A DNA stretch of 8,766 nucleotides from an uncultured Lachnospiraceae bacterium (lineage in GTDB: Bacteria > Bacillota > Clostridia > Lachnospirales > Lachnospiraceae). Made by a program: the position numbers and the translations under genes. Location: positions 1 through 8,766 of the forward strand of contig CAJTYN010000129.1 of NCBI GenBank assembly GCA_910584115.1, read 5' to 3'. Shown one piece after another: positions 1 to 6,227 of the stretch. The notes below the pieces were generated by a model. That model was given only the letters and a program-made list of their open reading frames with translations, was not told where the DNA came from and ran no database searches. The first letter of the stretch is position 1; each line of letters begins with the position of its first letter.

Positions 1-2
1 TG

Positions 3-1205
3 GCCTGCCAGCACGGGATGAAATGCCTGCTCCATGAGAAACCATTTGCCGGGGTGAACGGTTCGGGCAAGCACAACAACTGGTCGATCATCACCGACGA
101 CGGGATCAACTTGCTGGAGCCGGGCAAGACGCCCCATGAGAATATCCAGTTCCTGCTGGTGCTGACCTGTATCCTGAAAGCCGTCGACATCCATGCGGAT
201 CTTCTGCGGGAGTCTGCCGCGGATGTGGGCAACGACCACAGGCTGGGAGCCAATGAGGCACCGCCGGCGATCATCTCCATCTTCCTGGGCGAGCAGCTGG
301 AGGATGTGCTGGAGCAGCTGATCAGCACGGGGACAGCCACGCACAGCATAAAGGGCGGCAAACTGCAGACCGGCGTGAAGACCCTCTCGGATCTTGCGAA
401 GGACGCCACGGACCGGAACCGTACGTCGCCGTTTGCCTTCACCGGCAATAAATTCGAGTTCCGTATGGTGGGATCCAGGGATTCCATCGCGTCGCCGAAC
501 ATCGTGCTGAACACCATCATCGCGGAGGCGTTCAAAGAAGCCTGTGACGTACTGGAAAAAGCGGATGATTTCAACATGGCCGTCCATGACCTGATCAAGC
601 AATACGCGACGGAACACCAGAGGATCGTATTCAACGGCAACGGCTACTCAGAAGAGTGGATAGAGGAGGCGGAGCGCAGGGGTCTTCCGCACCACAGATC
701 TATGGTAGAGACGATCCCGTCCCTGGTGACGCCAAAAGCGATCAAACTCTTCGAGAGCTTCGGCGTGTATACGAAACCAGAGCTGGAATCCCGTGCGGAG
801 ATCATGTACGAACACTATGCAAAAGCGATCAACATCGAGGCACGTGTCATGATCGATGTGGCCAGCAAGCAGATCATACCGGCCGTGATCAGATACGTGA
901 CCAAACTCGCGGAATCCATCAACACGATCAAGACTGCGGGGGCCGTGGACGTGAGCGTGCAGGAAGAACTGCTCTCAGAGTGTTCCGGACTCCTGGTGCA
1001 GACGAAAGAGAGCCTCCACGCATTGATAAGACTGGCTGACCAGGGTTCGGCCATGCAGGAGGGCAAGGAACAGGCGGAATTCTACTATCATGAGATCATG
1101 CCCGCCATGGAAGCCCTGCGTAAACCGGTGGACAGACTGGAGATGCTGGTGGATAAGGAAATGTGGCCGATGCCGTCCTACGGCGATCTGATCTTTGAGG
1201 TCTAA
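3..1205 (+). CDS. glnN: Glutamine synthetase type III, C-terminal part (5' end outside window)
   Basis: ATP-dependent ligation of ammonia to glutamate in the cytoplasm, the main ammonia-assimilation reaction. The frame is open from base 3, and 400 residues precede the TAA stop; GSIII proteins are usually about 700 residues, so the N-terminal beta-grasp part and the true start lie upstream. Visible landmarks are HEKPFAGVNGSGKHNNWS near the window start (glutamate/ATP-site region of the catalytic barrel), LGANEAPPAIISIFLG about 80 residues in, and NRTSPFAFTGNKFEFRMVGS about 140 residues in, all typical of GSIII rather than GSI or GSII. The C-terminal half is helical, rich in Glu, Lys and Ala, as in the family. 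A strong terminator follows directly, so this is the last gene of its transcript. The next gene encodes an ammonium channel, which fits a nitrogen-assimilation locus. The family call is very secure; the symbol glnN follows common usage for GSIII. Confidence 0.95.
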   Translation, partial: ACQHGMKCLLHEKPFAGVNGSGKHNNWSIITDDGINLLEPGKTPHENIQFLLVLTCILKAVDIHADLLRESAADVGNDHRLGANEAPPAIISIFLGEQLEDVLEQLISTGTATHSIKGGKLQTGVKTLSDLAKDATDRNRTSPFAFTGNKFEFRMVGSRDSIASPNIVLNTIIAEAFKEACDVLEKADDFNMAVHDLIKQYATEHQRIVFNGNGYSEEWIEEAERRGLPHHRSMVETIPSLVTPKAIKLFESFGVYTKPELESRAEIMYEHYAKAINIEARVMIDVASKQIIPAVIRYVTKLAESINTIKTAGAVDVSVQEELLSECSGLLVQTKESLHALIRLADQGSAMQEGKEQAEFYYHEIMPAMEALRKPVDRLEMLVDKEMWPMPSYGDLIFEV

Positions 1206-1230
1206 GTCTAAAGAGATATAAATATCGATA

Positions 1231-1287
1231 AAAAGCGGAGCAAAGGCGCTCGTAGAACATACGACAGCCTCAGTCTCCGCTTTTTTT
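1231..1287 (+). terminator. Intrinsic terminator of glnN
   Basis: AAAAGCGGAG (1231-1240) pairs with CTCCGCTTTT (1275-1284), and the run of seven T ends at 1287. Inside, AGGC (1244-1247) pairs with GCCT (1267-1270) and TCGTA (1250-1254) with TACGA (1260-1264) around a GAACA loop, giving one long hairpin with small internal loops. It starts 25 bases after the glnN stop and should separate glnN from amt transcription. Confidence 0.9.
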
Positions 1288-1304
1288 ATATCGTAACTGT
1301 ATGT

Positions 1305-1470
1305 CTAGTACTCCATCCAGCTAGAAATTGGAGTATGGGGATACATGTTTCGTGCCAGTGCTAGGCGGGATTTCGACGGCGATACGGTGGCATCGGCTAG
1401 AAATCCCAACAACGCAATGGTGCGGAACATGTAATCCCAGACTTCGATCTCTAGCCGGATGGAGTACTAG
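1305..1470. repeat. 166-bp near-complete inverted repeat (long hairpin element, MITE-like or structured leader)
   Basis: The whole interval folds back on itself around base 1387.5. The outer arms 1305-1324 and 1451-1470 are complementary at 19 of 20 positions and both ends are CTAG. Pairing continues inward: 1327-1334 with 1441-1448 (two G-U), CATGTT (1344-1349) with AACATG (1426-1431), CGTGCCA (1351-1357) with 1418-1424 (G-U pairs), GGGATTTC (1367-1374) with GAAATCCC (1400-1407), and CGAT (1380-1383) with ATCG (1392-1395) around a short loop. CTAG, usually rare in bacterial DNA, occurs six times in the element. It ends 5 bases before the amt ribosome binding site. No clear target-site duplication and no coding frame are seen. 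Either a non-autonomous mobile repeat or a cis-acting RNA would fit; the sequence alone does not decide. Confidence 0.8.
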
Positions 1471-1490
1471 TTTGAGGGAGGAAAAATGAT

Positions 1491-3242
1491 ATGGAAGACA
1501 TACTGCGTGTTGTAAATGGTGAGATCTTCGGCGTCTGGTTCCTGATCGGCGCGGCGCTGGTGTTCTGGATGCAGGCCGGCTTTGCCATGGTGGAGACTGG
1601 ATTTACCAGGGCGAAGAACGCGGGCAATATCCTGATGAAGAACCTGATGGATTTTTGCATCGGGACGGTCATGTTCATAGTGATCGGGTTCAGCCTGCTG
1701 TTGGGCGAGGATGTGATGGGGCTGATCGGGAAGCCGGGGTTTGATATCTTTTCACATTATGCGGATTTTGACTGGTCCAGCTTCGTGTTCAACCTGGTGT
1801 TCTGTGCCACGACGGCGACGATCGTGTCGGGAGCCATGGCCGAGCGGACGAAATTCATCTCGTACTGTTTTTACTCGGCGGTGATCTCCGCGCTGATCTA
1901 TCCGATCGAGGCGCACTGGATCTGGGGCGGCGGCTGGCTCTCCCAGATCGGTTTCCACGATTACGCGGGTTCCTGCGCGATCCACATGGTGGGCGGGATC
2001 TCGGCGCTCATCGGCGCGAAGATCTTAGGGCCGCGCATCGGGAAATTTACGAAAGACAAGAGTGGGAAGATCGTAAAGGTCAATGCGTTTCCGGGACATA
2101 ACCTGCCGATGGGATGTCTGGGCGTGTTCATCCTGTGGTTTGGCTGGTATGGATTCAACGGGGCGGCGGCCCAGTCGGCGGATGAGCTGGCCACGATCTT
2201 TGTGACCACCACGATCGCGCCTGCCATCGCCACAGTCGTCTGCATGATCTTTACATGGATCAAATATGGAAAACCCGACGTCTCTATGTGCCTGAACGCT
2301 TCGCTGGCCGGGCTGGTGGCGATCACCGCGTCCTGTGACGTGACGGACTGTGCGGGCGCGCTGGTGATCGGTGCGGTGGCCGGTGTGCTGGTCATCTTCG
2401 GCGTCTGGTTCTTAGACTATAAGCTGCGCATCGACGATCCGGTGGGTGCGGTGGCCGTCCATTGCCTGAACGGGATCTGGGGGACGATCGCGGTGGGACT
2501 GTTCTCAACATCCTCTTCCCCGGCTTTTGAGACAGCGGGGATCAAGGAGGGCCTGTTCTATGGCGGCGGCTTTGCCCAGTTGGGACTGCAGCTGATCGGT
2601 TTTGCAGCGGTGGCCGCCTGGACGGCGGTGACGATCACGGTGGCTTTCATGGTCGTCAAGGCAGTCTCAGGGCTGCGCGTCACAGAGGAAGAGGAGATCG
2701 TCGGCCTGGATCCCTGTGAACATGGATTGGCTTCAGCGTACTCAGGCTTCAGCATCATGGATGTCTCCAACACCATGACGATGGAAGTCAATGAGAACAC
2801 GGATCTGGGAACAGACGACTATGCGGCCGCTTCCCAGGTACAGAAGGAGGCCGCTGTAAAAGTCACGGTGGCGCCCATGGAGAACACCGGCATCTTCAAA
2901 GTGGCCATCATCGCGCGCCTGTCCAGGTATGACCAGCTCAAGAAAGCCATGAACGACCTGGGCGTGACAGGTATGACGGTAACGCAGGTCATGGGCTGCG
3001 GGGTGCAGAAAGGCGCGGGCGAGATGTACCGCGGCGTGGAAGTGGATGCGACGCTGCTGCCCAAGGTCAAGGTCGAAGTGGTCGTCAGCAAGATCCCTGT
3101 GGATACGGTCATCGAGGCGGCGAAGAAGGCCCTCTATACCGGACATATCGGAGACGGCAAGATATTTGTCTATAACGTGAGCAATGTTGTGAAAGTCCGC
3201 ACAGGGGAGGAAGGCGTCATCGCCCTCCAGGATGTGGAATAG
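1491..3242 (+). CDS. amt: Ammonium transporter with fused C-terminal PII (GlnB-type) domain
   Basis: Membrane channel for ammonium uptake (583 residues) with its regulator attached. Residues 1-395 are an Amt/Rh channel with about 11 membrane segments: AMAERTKF follows the pore Phe region (F104), D158 lies in HDYAG, the twin pore histidines are H165 and H324, and DDPVGAVAVHCLNGIWG is a clear Amt motif. Residues 399-420 (EEEEIVGLDPCEHGLASAY) match the cytoplasmic Amt tail. A polar linker (about 421-467) leads to a full PII domain at 468-580, with QKG (Q506), EMYRG (Y513), LPKVKVEVVV, TGHIGDGKIFV (549-559) and VRTGE (569-573). The position of the PII uridylylation tyrosine (E. coli GlnB Tyr51) is V518. 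The start is set by GGGAGG at 1476-1481, 9 bases before ATG; the nearby ATG at 1486 is out of frame. Neighbouring glnN supports a nitrogen role. A separate terminator follows. Confidence 0.95.
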   Translation: MEDILRVVNGEIFGVWFLIGAALVFWMQAGFAMVETGFTRAKNAGNILMKNLMDFCIGTVMFIVIGFSLLLGEDVMGLIGKPGFDIFSHYADFDWSSFVFNLVFCATTATIVSGAMAERTKFISYCFYSAVISALIYPIEAHWIWGGGWLSQIGFHDYAGSCAIHMVGGISALIGAKILGPRIGKFTKDKSGKIVKVNAFPGHNLPMGCLGVFILWFGWYGFNGAAAQSADELATIFVTTTIAPAIATVVCMIFTWIKYGKPDVSMCLNASLAGLVAITASCDVTDCAGALVIGAVAGVLVIFGVWFLDYKLRIDDPVGAVAVHCLNGIWGTIAVGLFSTSSSPAFETAGIKEGLFYGGGFAQLGLQLIGFAAVAAWTAVTITVAFMVVKAVSGLRVTEEEEIVGLDPCEHGLASAYSGFSIMDVSNTMTMEVNENTDLGTDDYAAASQVQKEAAVKVTVAPMENTGIFKVAIIARLSRYDQLKKAMNDLGVTGMTVTQVMGCGVQKGAGEMYRGVEVDATLLPKVKVEVVVSKIPVDTVIEAAKKALYTGHIGDGKIFVYNVSNVVKVRTGEEGVIALQDVE

Positions 3243-3263
3243 GTCTTAAAATATGTACGGCTG

Positions 3264-3307
3264 GCCGGATACAGATCTTTTATGAGGTCTGTATCCGGCT
3301 GTTTTTT
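3264..3307 (+). terminator. Intrinsic terminator of amt
   Basis: GCCGGATACAGA (3264-3275) pairs perfectly with TCTGTATCCGGC (3288-3299) over a 12-base loop, and six T (3302-3307) follow after TG. It lies 22 bases after the amt stop codon. This is a strong rho-independent terminator for the + strand. Confidence 0.93.
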
Positions 3308-3349
3308 CCCACAAGAGCGTGTTTGAAAACCTAAAATACCTTCAGATTA

Positions 3350-3478
3350 CCGCAGATCTACAGATAATAGAATACATACCGTTCGGAAAGCGTTTTAAGG
3401 GGTCCGGGGGAGATCGTGATCCCCCGGCGCTTTTGGTACTTTTCTCGCAGAAAAGTACACATCCACAGATCTGAGCGG
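3350..3478. repeat. Structured intergenic element: two hairpins inside an outer inverted repeat
   Basis: Hairpin A is CCGGGGGA (3404-3411) with TCCCCCGG (3420-3427), extended by AAAGCG (3387-3392) with CGCTTT (3428-3433). Hairpin B is GTACTTTTCT (3436-3445) with AGAAAAGTAC (3449-3458), a perfect 10-bp stem with a 3-base loop. Outside both, CCGCAGATCT (3350-3359) is complementary to AGATCTG-AG-CGG (3467-3478). The GGGGTCCGGGGG...CGCTTTTGGTACTTTTCT pattern resembles intergenic repeats that I recall from other gut Clostridia, but that is memory, not a search. The rest of the 205-base gap (3308-3512) shows no gene. The element sits between convergent genes, so it may also stop transcription from either side, although neither hairpin has a long T-run. 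Confidence 0.65.
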
Positions 3479-3512
3479 CCGCGGATCGTACCAAATGTTT
3501 GTGATATTTGAT

Positions 3513-4271
3513 CTAAAGTGCTTTTGTGTTAAACAGTCTGATCGCGACCAGCAGTCCCAAGATCGATATGATCATCGAAGTCAGAACAGGCATGATAAGA
3601 TCAGACGGTGCTGCGATGCCGGAGATCAGATCGATATTCTGTGTCGTCAGATGAAACGGACTAAACCTGGCAAGCGGTCCTATGATCCCGAGCAGGGATA
3701 TGACAGCCACCATACCGCCGGTAAAAAGTATACTTGTAAATGTCTGCTCAAACAGAACACAGCCGACCATGAGGATACTCAGATACAGAAAGCCAAGGAT
3801 CCAAAGGGCAAGAGCAGCCAATGCAACATTTGAAAGTTTTGTATCTGACCATAAAAAAGCAGTATAACCATAAGTGAGGGCATAACTTCCCCAATAACTT
3901 ATCGTCATGAGAACGGCTGCTGCGGTGTATTTGGCGAGGATGACAGCTCTGCGCGAAAGCCCCTTTGTCACCATCAAGACCAACGTCCCTTTGGAGTATT
4001 CGCCCGAAAGACAGCTGCCATAAAGAATGATGACCGCACTAAAGCCCACACCGGAGATATTTTTATAAAACTGTTTCCATGCGTCTAATGCAACGGGTTC
4101 TGCACGCATTTTCATCTCTGCCGCTAAAGCCGATAAGATCTCTGGCGTAAACTTGGCAAGAAACGCGCTCATCATACCGAAGATCAAAAAAACAGAGAGC
4201 ATGATGAGAAAACGGTAGTTTTTCATATTTTCAGTAAATTCTTTTTTTACAAACGCCAGATAGCCATTCAT
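3513..4271 (-). CDS. ABC-2 type transporter permease (YxlG-like)
   Basis: Membrane subunit (252 residues) expected to pair with the ATPase encoded just upstream. About six hydrophobic segments can be seen (roughly residues 19-39, 72-88, 112-138, 148-174, 180-200 and 226-245), with a larger outside loop after the first. GEYSKGTLVLMVTKGLSRRAVILAKY (90-115) is the amphipathic coupling region typical of ABC-2 permeases. The start ATG overlaps the ATPase stop as ATGA, and GGAGGTGA lies 6 bases upstream, inside the ATPase gene, so translation is probably coupled. Length and gene order resemble B. subtilis YxlG (about 259 residues). The substrate is unknown; relatives include bacitracin-type exporters and membrane-homeostasis systems. 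The gene ends close to a structured intergenic element. The family is secure, the specific role is not. Confidence 0.88.
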   Translation of the reverse strand: MNGYLAFVKKEFTENMKNYRFLIMLSVFLIFGMMSAFLAKFTPEILSALAAEMKMRAEPVALDAWKQFYKNISGVGFSAVIILYGSCLSGEYSKGTLVLMVTKGLSRRAVILAKYTAAAVLMTISYWGSYALTYGYTAFLWSDTKLSNVALAALALWILGFLYLSILMVGCVLFEQTFTSILFTGGMVAVISLLGIIGPLARFSPFHLTTQNIDLISGIAAPSDLIMPVLTSMIISILGLLVAIRLFNTKAL

Positions 4272-5185
4272 TTTATCACCTCCAAAAACAGACTCTCAAG
4301 CGACGGTCCCATGATCTGCATCTTGACAGGACAGAGCCCGGTCTCGTAAAATACGCCAAAAAGGGTCTGCTGGACCTTTTTCATGTCTCGGCTATGGAGG
4401 ATGATCTCCCTGTTGGTCTCTTCCGATCCGGCGATCAACGGTCGTATAGCCTTTTGCTGCTTAAACACCGACAATCCCTCATCATCGGAAAATTCTATCA
4501 GCAGGCTGTCATGTCCGTGCATTTCCTTGATCTTAGCAAGCGTGCCGCAGACAGCGATCTTTCCCTCATGCAGAAACGCGACGCGGTCACAGATACGCTC
4601 TACATCTGAAAGTATATGGGTTGAGAATAGGACTGTCGTGGTAGTGCTGATCTTACGGAGGATATCCAAGATCTCTTTTCTCCCGGCCGGGTCGAGCGCA
4701 CTTGTCGGTTCGTCACAGATCAATAGTTTCGGATCGGTAAATAAAGCCTGTGCAATGCCGAGACGCTGTTTCATGCCGCGGGAAAAGCCGCCGATCTGCT
4801 CTGTTGCACTGCTTAAGCCTACAAGGGCGAGGAGATCTTGCGTCCTCTGTTCGATCTCACTTTTAGATGAACCGATGATCTTGCCGCAGAGTCCCAGATA
4901 TTGCGGCGCTGTCATATAACCATAAAATTCCGGCACATCTGGCAGATAACCGATAGACCGATCTGTTTTCGTCTGGCCAAAACATACTTTCTCATCGCAG
5001 AGGCGGATCTCCCCGCTGTCCGGCCGCAATAATCCTAACACCATCTTCATGGTCGTCGTCTTTCCGGCGCCGTTTTGGCCGATAAATCCAAAAATGCTCC
5101 CTGCCGGTACAGACATATTGAGATCGTCTATGATCTTCTGCTTTCCAAAACTTTTAGATAGGTTTTGTATGGTCAGTATATTCAT
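4268..5185 (-). CDS. ABC transporter ATP-binding protein (YxlF/BcrA-like)
   Basis: Cytoplasmic ATPase (305 residues) that would power the neighbouring ABC-2 permease. It has Walker A GQNGAGKT (36-43), the signature FSRGMKQR (134-141), Walker B LLICDEP (154-160), D-loop SALD (162-165) and the switch histidine H190 in STH. The Q-loop region reads GYLPDVPEFYGYMT, without a glutamine, as is common in BcrA-type ATPases. The C-terminal 95 residues form the extra domain found in this subfamily. I chose the ATG at 5185: it overlaps the upstream stop as ATGA, AAAGGAG lies 8 bases ahead, and homology begins at MNILTIQNLSKSFG. A longer open frame to 5260 lies inside the upstream gene and is unlikely to be used. 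The substrate is not predictable. Confidence 0.93.
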   Translation of the reverse strand: MNILTIQNLSKSFGKQKIIDDLNMSVPAGSIFGFIGQNGAGKTTTMKMVLGLLRPDSGEIRLCDEKVCFGQTKTDRSIGYLPDVPEFYGYMTAPQYLGLCGKIIGSSKSEIEQRTQDLLALVGLSSATEQIGGFSRGMKQRLGIAQALFTDPKLLICDEPTSALDPAGRKEILDILRKISTTTTVLFSTHILSDVERICDRVAFLHEGKIAVCGTLAKIKEMHGHDSLLIEFSDDEGLSVFKQQKAIRPLIAGSEETNREIILHSRDMKKVQQTLFGVFYETGLCPVKMQIMGPSLESLFLEVIK

Positions 5186-5385
5186 CCCTCCTGCTCCTTT
5201 CCGAAAACAAAATAGATGATCGGTCCAAAAAGCAATAAGATCACGGCGATCACAAGCCACAGAGCCTTATTGCCGAAACGATAATGCGGGTGATGTATGA
5301 TGTGGACCACCGCTGCGGCTGCGAGTGTTATATCCATGAGCAGGATCGGTATGAGCAAAGGCAGCATTTTAAGTAAGATATCCAT
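5182..5385 (-). CDS. Small PLDc_N-domain membrane protein (YxlE-like)
   Basis: A 67-residue protein with two membrane segments (about 5-28 and 42-61). RFGNKALWLVIAVILLLFGPIIYFVFGK (36-63) matches the PLDc_N (phospholipase D N-terminal-like) domain, here standing alone with no catalytic HKD domain, so it is not an enzyme. It is first in an operon with an ABC ATPase and an ABC-2 permease, the same order as yxlE-yxlF-yxlG in B. subtilis, where YxlE is described as a negative regulator in the SigY operon. The AAGGAG site is about 7 bases ahead of ATG, and the stop overlaps the ATPase start (ATGA). A role as accessory, regulatory or immunity-like subunit of the transporter is inference. Confidence 0.85.
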   Translation of the reverse strand: MDILLKMLPLLIPILLMDITLAAAAVVHIIHHPHYRFGNKALWLVIAVILLLFGPIIYFVFGKEQEG

Positions 5386-5429
5386 GTTTTTTCTCCTTAT
5401 TGTTTATGTTTGATGTTTTCATATCAACA

Positions 5430-5458
5430 ATATTATCATAATGAGAATAATAAGTCAA
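5430..5458 (-). promoter_or_regulatory. Sigma-A promoter of the PLDc_N/ABC operon, with candidate operator
   Basis: On the - strand, TTGACT (5453-5458), a 17-base spacer, then TAATAT (5430-5435). This leaves about 40 bases of leader before the PLDc_N start. A half-site pair TTATT-N8-GATAA (5433-5450) covers the spacer and the edge of the -10 box and recurs at the same place in the regulator promoter. A second inverted repeat, TTGAT-N8-ATCAA (5410-5427), lies at about the transcription start. Both are plausible repressor sites. Confidence 0.82.
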
Positions 5459-5464
5459 TAGATA

Positions 5465-5484
5465 CCGCCCGTGTTACAGGGCGG
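5465..5484 (-). terminator. Hairpin after the regulator gene (weak terminator)
   Basis: CCGCCC (5465-5470) pairs with GGGCGG (5479-5484) over an 8-base loop, 6 bases after the regulator stop on the - strand. On the - strand it is followed by TATCTATTG, not a good T-run, so termination may be partial and some regulator transcripts may continue into the ABC operon. Confidence 0.5.
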
Positions 5485-5490
5485 AAATAT

Positions 5491-6033
5491 TTAGCACTCT
5501 CTTTTTTCTTCCGGGGAAATGATGATCCCGATCGTCCGCAGCTTTCGTTCACGGTCAGGCTTGTTGTCTTTTGCGGCATTGATGACGTGTGAGATATCCG
5601 TTACAAGTGAAGTCAGCTCCTGATCTGATAGGTAAAGCGGGGAAAGGGAAAATCCTGTCATATCTTTCTTGATATTTATATCTGGAGACTGACAATATCG
5701 TTGAAACTGCTCTGCAAAACCCATCATATACTGCATAAAATACTGCATATACAGTTCCCCGGAATTTTCTTCTAACATTGTTTCCATTTCACTGTTGACA
5801 TTGGATGCAAGGGCATATGTCTTTTCGACTGTACCGCGGATCTGTGTTTCTTTGACGACTTTCAAGATACCGTCGCTCAACATTTTTTTTAGATGTCGGT
5901 ATAATGTTGCGGGCGGTATATCTCTATATGTATCAGACAGATGCTTTGCCGTTGCTTCTCCTTGGGAATGTATCTCAAGCAACAATCTACATTTTACCGG
6001 ATTGGTGATACAATCCATAAGCTTATCGACCAT
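5491..6033 (-). CDS. ArsR-like winged-helix transcriptional regulator
   Basis: A 180-residue protein with an N-terminal winged-helix DNA-binding domain: NPVKCRLLLEIHSQGEATAKHLSD (11-34) leads into the recognition helix PPATLYRHLKKMLSDGIL (40-57) and a wing around KVVKETQIRGTVEKTYAL. The C-terminal part (about 80-180) is helical, with aromatic and Met-rich segments (ELYMQYFMQYMMGF, 93-106), and probably serves dimerisation or ligand sensing. I chose the ATG at 6033: AGGAGG lies 6 bases ahead, and the good promoter at 6062-6090 would fall inside any longer frame (to 6132). It sits just upstream of the PLDc_N/ABC operon on the same strand and shares promoter and operator-like motifs with it, so it is probably that operon's autoregulating repressor. 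The ligand is unknown. Confidence 0.85.
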   Translation of the reverse strand: MVDKLMDCITNPVKCRLLLEIHSQGEATAKHLSDTYRDIPPATLYRHLKKMLSDGILKVVKETQIRGTVEKTYALASNVNSEMETMLEENSGELYMQYFMQYMMGFAEQFQRYCQSPDINIKKDMTGFSLSPLYLSDQELTSLVTDISHVINAAKDNKPDRERKLRTIGIIISPEEKREC

Positions 6034-6061
6034 GATCTTCCTCCTGCTCAGGTATATGAAG

Positions 6062-6090
6062 ATATTATCGCTTTGATGATAAAAAGTCAA
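6062..6090 (-). promoter_or_regulatory. Sigma-A promoter of the winged-helix regulator, with candidate operator
   Basis: On the - strand, TTGACT (6085-6090), a 17-base spacer, then TAATAT (6062-6067). Both boxes are identical to those of the ABC operon promoter. TTATC-N8-GATAA (6065-6082) is a perfect inverted half-site pair in the spacer, aligned with the TTATT-N8-GATAA of the other promoter. Transcription would begin about 20 bases before the ATG at 6033, just ahead of its AGGAGG. Confidence 0.82.
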
Positions 6091-6178
6091 CGGCCAGGAC
6101 AGATCATCATCTGTAGGTCTTTTCGATGTCATATTTTCACGTCTAAAGCAATATATAAATATTTTATGTTAAATATAC

Positions 6179-6207
6179 TTGACATACAGAGGCGTATATG
6201 CTATCTT
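6179..6207 (+). promoter_or_regulatory. Sigma-A promoter of the XRE/membrane-protein operon
   Basis: TTGACA (6179-6184), a 17-base spacer, then TATCTT (6202-6207), preceded by a very AT-rich stretch (about 6143-6178) that could act as an UP element. An inverted repeat ATAC-N6-GTAT (6184-6197) sits in the spacer and may be an operator for the XRE-type product. The predicted start point falls at about 6213-6215, right at the Shine-Dalgarno sequence. Confidence 0.82.
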
Positions 6208-6213
6208 ATTCAT

Positions 6214-6221
6214 GGAGGTGA
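6214..6221 (+). promoter_or_regulatory. Ribosome binding site deciding a CTG start
   Basis: GGAGGTGA is an eight-base match to the 16S anti-Shine-Dalgarno sequence. Its GGAGG core ends 9 bases before CTG at 6228, a good spacing, but only 2 bases before the out-of-frame ATG at 6221. It therefore supports the CTG-initiated XRE frame and not the ATG frame. Confidence 0.75.
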
Positions 6222-6227
6222 TGAACG

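Noticed and set aside
1305..1470. ANTAR-target or glutamine-riboswitch leader before amt
   Set aside because: I see one long palindrome rather than tandem small hairpins with an overlapping terminator, and no glutamine-aptamer pattern that I recognise.
1961..2395. 144-codon - strand frame inside amt
   Set aside because: It is a codon-bias shadow of the hydrophobic amt sequence with no start signal or recognisable product; the same holds for the frames at 2742-3146 and 7787-8281.
5186..5260. 25-residue N-terminal extension of the ABC ATPase
   Set aside because: It lies inside the PLDc_N gene and is unlike the family; the ATGA overlap and AAAGGAG support the start at 5185.
5432..5450. Possible Fur/PerR-type box (ATTAT-C-ATAAT) over the operon -10
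   Set aside because: The match is short and could be explained by AT-rich promoter DNA; the half-site pair shared with the regulator promoter is the better explanation.
6034..6132. 33-residue N-terminal extension of the winged-helix regulator
   Set aside because: It would span the gene's own promoter; AGGAGG correctly spaced before 6033 decides the start.
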